Assembly: GCA_025355935.1 (NCBI GenBank)
Contig: JANXYS010000237.1
Coordinates: 1 to 12,490, forward strand
Length of the DNA: 12,490 bases
Direction of reading: 5' to 3'
Origin: Chitinophagales bacterium
Lineage (GTDB): Bacteria > Bacteroidota > Bacteroidia > Chitinophagales > Chitinophagaceae
How positions within the stretch are numbered: the stretch's first letter is position 1; each line of letters opens with the position of its first letter. The notes beneath the pieces were generated by a model, which made no database searches, was not told the DNA's origin, and saw only the letters and a list, made by a program, of their open reading frames with translations. Made by a program: the position numbers and the translations under genes. This document shows, one piece after another, positions 8,219 through 12,490 of this stretch.

Positions 8219-8226
8219 CAAAAATA
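8219..8226 (-). promoter_or_regulatory. Candidate internal -7 element before the M42 peptidase gene
   Basis: TATTTTTG on the minus strand fits TAnnTTTG exactly and lies in the 29-nt spacer between the UbiA-like stop and the peptidase ATG. The leader would be very short (about 10-15 nt). No -33 TTG is evident, and the AT-rich setting makes a chance match possible. Confidence 0.35.
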
Positions 8227-8228
8227 CA

Positions 8229-9059
8229 CTAAATAGCTGCTATAAAAGTGGCTATAGCTGATATTATCATCATGCCATCAACCAGGAAATAATAAAAAAA
8301 ATATCCACGGGTTTTTAGTGAAAGCCTGTAAACCATCCACACTGCTACGCCGGTTAGTCCAAATGCATAGAGTTGCGCGGGTTCATTAAAATAGGCACGT
8401 ACAAACAATCCACAAATAATATAGAGTGCGAATACCAGGTAAATGATTACCTGTAAAGTGCGGCGGCTTACATCAGTCGCCAGCGTGTGGAGCGCATGCA
8501 GTTTGTCAATGCTTATGTCGCGCATATCGAATATCACACACAGTAACAACATAAATAGGAAACGCGCAGTTAAAAGGACTAATACAGGCACATACGATAA
8601 GTCGGGATGGACTGATGCCGGGACGATAACAGTGATAAATGCCCAGGTGGCGGCGAGCAGCACCGGCTTCAGGAAGCCGGCTTTCTGTGTAAACTGTACA
8701 AATTTAAATGGCCATAACGGTAAGGAGTACATCAAGGTAAGGAGGATGGCGCAGCCGATATACCAATAGTACGGGATGAGGAAGAATAAGAACCCAAGCA
8801 TAAAGAGCCCTGAAATTAAAAATATGCCGAGATGACTAACATTTCGTTTGATATATTCATTAAAAGACAGATTGCGATTAAACGAATACCGGCTGAGGCT
8901 CCAGTAAAAATTATAACTACTTAAGGTGGCAAAAAAGACAAACCCGTAATACCAGGTATCTGGTTTTATTTTAAGAATAGTATAGGTTTGATAACAGAGG
9001 GCAAGGGCACAAAATGCTATAAAAATAGAGTGAGAAAGAATAAACTTAAACCACTTCAT
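8229..9059 (-). CDS. UbiA-like polytopic membrane protein (prenyltransferase-like)
   Basis: The 276-residue protein is almost wholly hydrophobic, with about eight or nine helices. UbiA enzymes join a prenyl diphosphate to an aromatic or other acceptor in the membrane, using two Asp-rich motifs. The second motif is recognisable here at 178-193 (DMRDISIDKLHALHTL), resembling the family's DxRD-x3-D...TL. A Tyr-Ser-Leu-Pro-Leu stretch at 111-115 and Lys131-Pro132 also match UbiA landmarks. The first motif (usually NDxxDxxxD) is not present: the matching place at about 47-57 reads SSYNFYWSLSR, with no Asp. The protein may therefore be a divergent UbiA member with another substrate or an inactive homologue. 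Its ATG overlaps the lipoprotein stop by one base (TAATG), which suggests translational coupling. Family membership is likely; activity is uncertain. Confidence 0.65.
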   Translation of the reverse strand: MKWFKFILSHSIFIAFCALALCYQTYTILKIKPDTWYYGFVFFATLSSYNFYWSLSRYSFNRNLSFNEYIKRNVSHLGIFLISGLFMLGFLFFLIPYYWYIGCAILLTLMYSLPLWPFKFVQFTQKAGFLKPVLLAATWAFITVIVPASVHPDLSYVPVLVLLTARFLFMLLLCVIFDMRDISIDKLHALHTLATDVSRRTLQVIIYLVFALYIICGLFVRAYFNEPAQLYAFGLTGVAVWMVYRLSLKTRGYFFYYFLVDGMMIISAIATFIAAI

Positions 9060-9547
9060 TATTCAGTTATCAGGTAAAGCGGATCCTTGGTTTTAATGAC
9101 ATTGCTTTTATGATTTGCAAAATCGCGCACATAAACTTCAAAGTAAAGGGTATCAGTATAGGGTCGTGTTGGTGGCGAAGGTGTGCCTACAATCAGGCCC
9201 GCCCCGTCGGCCAGGTTAACATTAATTTCCGCGTTCAGGTCTTTGCGTTTAATCTGTGTAGCTGCGGGGAATGGGAAAGAATCGATATCAAAGGGGGGTA
9301 TAGTAATGTTTTTGACATATACATAGGAAGTGTCTTTGTCCGAAAAACCGAAATCACCCTCGGCATCTGTAAGCTGGATTGATAAAATGGGTTCTGCAGA
9401 AGAGCCAAGTCCACCTGCCACCACATTCGGCTTGATAGAATTAAATTTTATCTGAGGAGCAGATGTATATTTATCTTTTTTGCAAGAAGAAAACAGGATG
9501 ACGACTATGGCCACCACCAGGGTTAGGACAGGTTTCATTTTTACCAT
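9059..9547 (-). CDS. Small predicted lipoprotein of unknown function
   Basis: With the ATG at 9547 the product has 162 residues. Residues 1-21 form a lipoprotein signal peptide (MVKMKP followed by a Val/Leu/Ile core) ending in the lipobox FSSC, with Cys22 as the lipidated residue and KKDK after it. The mature part is probably all-beta and carries an acidic, Gly-containing stretch at 60-72 (TDAEGDFGFSDKD). It resembles many uncharacterised Bacteroidota lipoproteins in style, but I recognise no named family. The frame extends to a TTG at 9556, but that codon falls inside a -7 promoter element. A second ATG at 9538 (MKPVLTL) is equally possible and would leave a more usual leader. It is the first gene of the minus-strand cluster, joined to the UbiA-like gene by a TAATG overlap. 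Location is inferred to be the inner or outer membrane. Confidence 0.75.
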   Translation of the reverse strand: MVKMKPVLTLVVAIVVILFSSCKKDKYTSAPQIKFNSIKPNVVAGGLGSSAEPILSIQLTDAEGDFGFSDKDTSYVYVKNITIPPFDIDSFPFPAATQIKRKDLNAEINVNLADGAGLIVGTPSPPTRPYTDTLYFEVYVRDFANHKSNVIKTKDPLYLITE

Positions 9548-9553
9548 TTGACT

Positions 9554-9561
9554 CAAATTTA
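9554..9561 (-). promoter_or_regulatory. Candidate -7 element of the lipoprotein cluster
   Basis: TAAATTTG on the minus strand matches TAnnTTTG exactly. A TTG lies at 9590-9588, with 26 nt between, somewhat longer than the usual spacing. The predicted transcription start is about 9548, which would make translation from 9547 nearly leaderless and favours the ATG at 9538 as an alternative. Confidence 0.45.
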
Positions 9562-9563
9562 CT

Positions 9564-9585
9564 GATAGATTCTGAAATATCTATC
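9564..9585. promoter_or_regulatory. 7-bp inverted repeat in the lipoprotein/LuxE divergent region
   Basis: GATAGAT at 9564-9570 and ATCTATC at 9579-9585 form a perfect inverted repeat with an 8-nt spacer. It sits directly upstream of the lipoprotein -7 element, between that element and its possible -33 TTG, and upstream of the divergent LuxE-like gene. The placement fits an operator for one or both units; no regulator gene is nearby. Confidence 0.4.
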
Positions 9586-9683
9586 TCCAAGGTCATAATT
9601 AAGCTTTGTTTAGGAATCAACAGAAAGAAAGTCATACCGGATTGTTTGAAAATTTTACTGAATTTTACGGGCTAAATTTCAGC

Positions 9684-10685
9684 ATGGTTAACCAGGAAGT
9701 ACCAGATATCTTTTCAGCGAACGAACAAACATTTGAAGATTATGCGCTGCGTATTTTTTTATACCAATATACCAACAATGAGATTTACCGCGCGTTTTGC
9801 AAGGCAATTCACCGCGGTCCCCATACTGTAAAATTAATGACGGACATTCCCTTCCTACCGGTTGCTTTTTTTAAAACGCACCCCGTAGTTTCAGGGATTT
9901 TCACGCCCGAAGTCGAATTCGAAAGCAGCGGCACCAGCGGTTCGGTCAATAGTATACATAAGGTTAAAAACAGCAGATTATATGCAGAAAGTTTCCTCAG
10001 GGGTTTTCGACGATTCTATGGCGCACCTGAAGAATATTGTATACTTGGCCTTCTGCCCTCCTACCTCGAGCGGCAGCGTTCTTCACTGGTATACATGGTA
10101 AATGAATTGATAAATCTGAGTGGAAAAACAAACAGCGGCTTTTACCTGTACAACCACAAACAACTTAGAAACGTACTGGAGGAAAATGAGAAGCGCGCCC
10201 AAAAAAGCTTGTTAATTGGCGTAACCTACGCCTTGCTGGATTTTGCAGAAGACTGCTCCATGAATCTTCAGTACAGCATTGTTATGGAAACAGGCGGCAT
10301 GAAGGGCCGACGCGAAGAGATTACCCGTGATGCAGTACATGCCAGGCTGGAGGAACGGTTAGGCTTAACCGAAGTACATTCTGAATATGGTATGACTGAG
10401 TTATTATCGCAGGCTTATTCGAAAGGAGGAGGACGGTTTGAAACCCCACCGTGGATGAAAGTACTTATCCGGTCGGAAGATGATCCGTTCCAGCTTACCG
10501 TTTATCCCGGATCGGAATCTACCGCAAAAGGCGGCGTCATTAACATTATCGACCTGGCAAACATTCACAGTTGTTCATTTATCGCTACTGACGACATTGG
10601 TAAATTGCACCCCGATTTATCGTTTGAGGTACTGGGAAGGCTTGATAACAGTGACGTGCGCGGTTGCGGTCTTATGATAACCTGA
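9684..10685 (+). CDS. LuxE-like acyl-protein synthetase / acyltransferase
   Basis: The protein resembles the LuxE family of AMP-forming acyl-protein synthetases, which activate a fatty acid with ATP and move it to a protein cysteine. With the ATG at 9684 it has 333 residues, about the size I would expect for the family. Visible motifs are IPFLPVAFFK at 55-64, the adenylate-binding loop ESSGTSGS at 80-87, EYGMTE at 234-239 (equivalent to the YGxTE motif of adenylating enzymes), TDDIG at 302-306 and a final RGCGL with Cys328 six residues from the end. In luciferase LuxE a cysteine near the C-terminus carries the acyl group, so Cys328 is the candidate. The frame extends upstream only to a TTG at 9606 (a stop lies at 9600-9602); the ATG places the family's N-terminus sensibly, so I prefer it. 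No luxC, luxD or carrier protein is nearby. The family is well supported; the acceptor and pathway are unknown. Confidence 0.85.
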   Translation: MVNQEVPDIFSANEQTFEDYALRIFLYQYTNNEIYRAFCKAIHRGPHTVKLMTDIPFLPVAFFKTHPVVSGIFTPEVEFESSGTSGSVNSIHKVKNSRLYAESFLRGFRRFYGAPEEYCILGLLPSYLERQRSSLVYMVNELINLSGKTNSGFYLYNHKQLRNVLEENEKRAQKSLLIGVTYALLDFAEDCSMNLQYSIVMETGGMKGRREEITRDAVHARLEERLGLTEVHSEYGMTELLSQAYSKGGGRFETPPWMKVLIRSEDDPFQLTVYPGSESTAKGGVINIIDLANIHSCSFIATDDIGKLHPDLSFEVLGRLDNSDVRGCGLMIT

Positions 10686-12230
10686 TCAGCGGCGTTTACT
10701 CTTGAGGTACTTATCGCGAATTACCCTATCCAATGGTTTCTGGAACACCTTGCTCTCCACCCATGAAAAAATGTCCAGGTATGCATAAGCCCGCGTCTCA
10801 AACCGGCTGGTCTCAAAAGCAGTAATTTTTTCATGGAACTTTTCAAATTCAGGCTGTAATTTCTTGGGCGATATGTAAAAGGAGCGTTGGAGAAATTTAA
10901 ACATTTCAGCTTCAACCACGGTCAGGTTTTGCATTTTCGCCATGAAGCGATAAGCAGATTTAATCAGGTGCTCCATTATGTCAGCATTTCCCAGTTCATA
11001 ATGTGCTATGAGGTGAAGTAGCCGGGCATAGCATTGCAGATCGTTCCGGAGATCTACCTGGTCGTTGATAATCTTACGCAGGTAATCAATGCAGGTATCG
11101 AAGTCGCCTGCGCCAAAGTAAAGCGTAGCAATTTTATAGTTGAAAACGAGTATGCGGTGTTTATCAAGAAAAAGATAATACTCTTCCAGTTTTTGTTCAA
11201 TGTATGGCACTAACAGAAGTCCTTCTTTGAAAGTACCCCGACTAATATGCCTGTTAAGCTTTGCGCTGTTAAGGTACACAAATGCCTGGATCCGCGTATT
11301 GTCGTGCTGATTCGCAATAGGTGATGCAGTAAATTCCTCGAATTTCTCCAGCGTTTCCTTTAGTTTTTTATAATTTTTAAGATCGAAGTGGGCGTTCATT
11401 AGGTTGTGCATTCCCTTGATATAATGACCCGGCTCAACTTCAATCATTTTTTCATCGTCAAACAGATCCACCCATTTCTGGGTATAACGGTAGTAAAGCA
11501 AAAACTCTTGCCGTATAAACGCAAACCAGGCATAGCTCTGGTATAAATACATGCGTTCATAAAAGCCAGGTTCATGGGTATATTCAGTTGGAAGATTTTC
11601 GTTAAAAAATTTTATGATGCCCGCCTCATCCGCTTCATTGCGCGCATGGCCATTTTTGATATACCAACTGTATAATTGCAATGCAAGGTTAGAAAGCTTC
11701 GTAATCATAGTGCGCTTTTCATTTACCTCGTTGGCTTCAGCCGCAAGTTGGTCGGCACGGTCTTTCATACTGCGGGTTATATGCAGTGTCTCAATTTTCT
11801 TTTCGAGAGAAATTGTCTGAATTAAAAAGCTGTCCTGGTGATAAGTATGTGCCAGTTCTTTTACCTTCTCGAGAATTTTTAGGCTCTGCAGGTATAAACC
11901 CTTGTTGTAAAGTATGCGGGCATAATCCAACTGCTCATGAAGCTGCAGGTCAATAGAATCAGTGCTTTTTAAAACACGCAGGCTGGCGAGTAACTGTTTG
12001 TAAAGGTGCGCCTTAATATTTGCCAGCTGCGGCTTCTGAATGGATCTCAGTTTTTTCAGTAGCGCAGGCTCATCGTATGATGATAGTTTGTCAAGGGCAT
12101 CGAATAATTCGATAATCTTAAGATCGTGATTGGCTGAACTTCGGGTAATGTACAGTTTAAAGTTCCTTTTTTCGGCTTTTTCGAGTGAATGAATTAGTTG
12201 AAATAATATGTCGGTTGATCGTATGGGCAT
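10686..12230 (-). CDS. TPR-like all-helical cytoplasmic protein of unknown function
   Basis: The 514-residue product has no signal peptide or membrane segment and is helical throughout. TPR-like helix pairs are visible at about 101-130 (LDYARILYNKGLYLQSLKIL and on) and 365-395 (YKIATLYFGAGDFDTCIDYL and on), with weaker ones between about 225 and 300. It begins with a conserved-looking segment (STDILFQLIHSLEKAEKRNF, 5-24) and ends in a basic tail (KSKRR). TPR arrays usually bind other proteins, so a scaffold or adaptor role is likely in general terms, but no partner can be named. No kinase, DNA-binding or catalytic motif is seen. The start at ATG 12230 follows a good promoter and a leader of about 120 nt. 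It is convergent with the LuxE-like gene, their stop codons touching at TGATCA, so no terminator fits between them. Confidence 0.8.
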   Translation of the reverse strand: MPIRSTDILFQLIHSLEKAEKRNFKLYITRSSANHDLKIIELFDALDKLSSYDEPALLKKLRSIQKPQLANIKAHLYKQLLASLRVLKSTDSIDLQLHEQLDYARILYNKGLYLQSLKILEKVKELAHTYHQDSFLIQTISLEKKIETLHITRSMKDRADQLAAEANEVNEKRTMITKLSNLALQLYSWYIKNGHARNEADEAGIIKFFNENLPTEYTHEPGFYERMYLYQSYAWFAFIRQEFLLYYRYTQKWVDLFDDEKMIEVEPGHYIKGMHNLMNAHFDLKNYKKLKETLEKFEEFTASPIANQHDNTRIQAFVYLNSAKLNRHISRGTFKEGLLLVPYIEQKLEEYYLFLDKHRILVFNYKIATLYFGAGDFDTCIDYLRKIINDQVDLRNDLQCYARLLHLIAHYELGNADIMEHLIKSAYRFMAKMQNLTVVEAEMFKFLQRSFYISPKKLQPEFEKFHEKITAFETSRFETRAYAYLDIFSWVESKVFQKPLDRVIRDKYLKSKRR

Positions 12231-12256
12231 AATTTCTTTAAATTTTTATTACTCCC

Positions 12257-12272
12257 CGCAACGCATCTTGCG
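12257..12272 (-). other. Small hairpin in the leader of the TPR-like gene
   Basis: CGCAA at 12257-12261 and TTGCG at 12268-12272 can form a 5-bp stem with a 6-nt loop, ending about 26 nt upstream of the ATG. It is weak alone and could simply be chance, but it lies in the same leader as the stronger inverted repeat at 12303-12325. Confidence 0.25.
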
Positions 12273-12302
12273 AGGCTGGCTCAATGTAAACGCAATAAGT
12301 GA

Positions 12303-12325
12303 TTTGCCGTTTGTAAAATGGCAAA
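12303..12325. repeat. Near-perfect 10-bp inverted repeat in the leader of the TPR-like gene
   Basis: TTTGCCGTTT at 12303-12312 and AAATGGCAAA at 12316-12325 are inverted repeats with a 3-nt spacer and a single mismatched pair (9 of 10 pairs match). It lies about 30 nt downstream of the -7 element and about 70 nt upstream of the ATG. It could be an operator blocking transcription or an RNA hairpin in the leader. Confidence 0.5.
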
Positions 12326-12355
12326 CAGTCTTGTATACAATACCTAAAAAAGGAG

Positions 12356-12384
12356 CAAAGATAAAAAAAACAGTACAGAGGCAA
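12356..12384 (-). promoter_or_regulatory. Promoter of the TPR-like gene (TTG-N18-TATCTTTG)
   Basis: On the minus strand a TTG at 12384-12382 is followed after 18 nt by TATCTTTG at 12363-12356. Both elements match the Bacteroidota consensus (TTG, about 17-23 nt, TAnnTTTG). It is the only promoter in the window with both boxes at proper spacing. Transcription would start near 12350, giving a leader of about 120 nt. Confidence 0.6.
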
Positions 12385-12447
12385 CCAGGTATCCACTTCG
12401 AGGCATACCCATGAATTGCAAGTTAATGAAAATAAAAGAAAAGGATT

Positions 12448-12474
12448 TTTACGTGCAGTCTCTCCCCGCGTAAA
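12448..12474. repeat. 6-bp inverted repeat beside a T run at the right edge
   Basis: TTTACG at 12448-12453 and CGTAAA at 12469-12474 pair around a 15-nt loop, and nine T follow at 12479-12487. It resembles a poor terminator on the plus strand, but no plus-strand gene ends upstream within 1.7 kb. It could belong to whatever lies beyond the edge. Confidence 0.2.
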
Positions 12475-12490
12475 TAAATTTTTTTTTACA

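Noticed and set aside
9606..9683. Extension of the LuxE-like protein to a TTG start
   Set aside because: The upstream 26 codons are possible but lack a clear ribosome site, and the ATG at 9684 fits the expected N-terminus and length. I cannot fully exclude the longer form.
12411..12473. 20-codon plus-strand frame near the right edge
   Set aside because: It is very short, has no ribosome site and overlaps an inverted repeat; there is no support for translation.
1..12490. Insertion sequence, prophage, CRISPR array, tRNA or rRNA
   Set aside because: I looked for transposase or integrase motifs, regularly spaced direct repeats and cloverleaf-like segments on both strands and saw none.

Overview
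The window looks like chromosomal DNA of a Bacteroidota species, probably of the Chitinophagaceae or a close relative. Four things point there. First, there is a Bacteroidota-style YD/RHS surface protein. Second, the lipoprotein signal peptide ends in Cys-Lys-Lys-Asp. Third, Shine-Dalgarno sequences are weak or absent. Fourth, perfect or complete matches to the Bacteroidota -7 promoter element TAnnTTTG lie just upstream of several genes. No rRNA, tRNA, insertion sequence, phage gene or CRISPR array was seen.

Layout. Positions 1-1832 (minus strand) hold a two-gene unit: a secreted 479-residue protein with a long helical part and a probable small outer-membrane beta-barrel, followed after 13 nt by the 5' end of an RHS/YD-repeat gene that runs off the left edge. 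A 364-nt gap without a gene follows. The CCA-adding tRNA nucleotidyltransferase gene cca (minus, 2197-3606) and the ATP-dependent protease gene lon (plus, 3800-6199) diverge from a 193-nt region carrying a -7 element for each gene and a perfect 12-bp palindrome between them. A strong intrinsic terminator follows lon.

A four-gene minus-strand cluster fills 6563-9547. In transcription order it encodes a small lipoprotein, a UbiA-like polytopic membrane protein (start overlapping the lipoprotein stop as TAATG), an M42 metallo-aminopeptidase and a four-helix membrane protein. Diverging from it is a solitary LuxE-like acyl-protein synthetase gene (plus, 9684-10685). Its stop codon directly abuts the stop codon of a convergent gene for a 514-residue TPR-like helical protein (minus, 10686-12230). 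That last gene has the best full promoter in the window and a leader of about 120 nt with a near-perfect inverted repeat.

How the genes may work together. cca and lon are housekeeping genes for tRNA maturation and protein quality control. The RHS gene and its upstream partner are most likely one surface-exposed system, with the partner a candidate for outer-membrane anchoring or export. The lipoprotein/UbiA-like/M42/membrane cluster looks co-transcribed, but no pathway can be assigned. The LuxE-like enzyme has no LuxC, LuxD or acyl-carrier neighbour here, so its acyl acceptor is unknown. The items most worth following up are the RHS partner, the solitary LuxE-like enzyme with a C-terminal cysteine, the UbiA-like protein lacking the first Asp motif, and two inverted repeats placed between divergent promoters.
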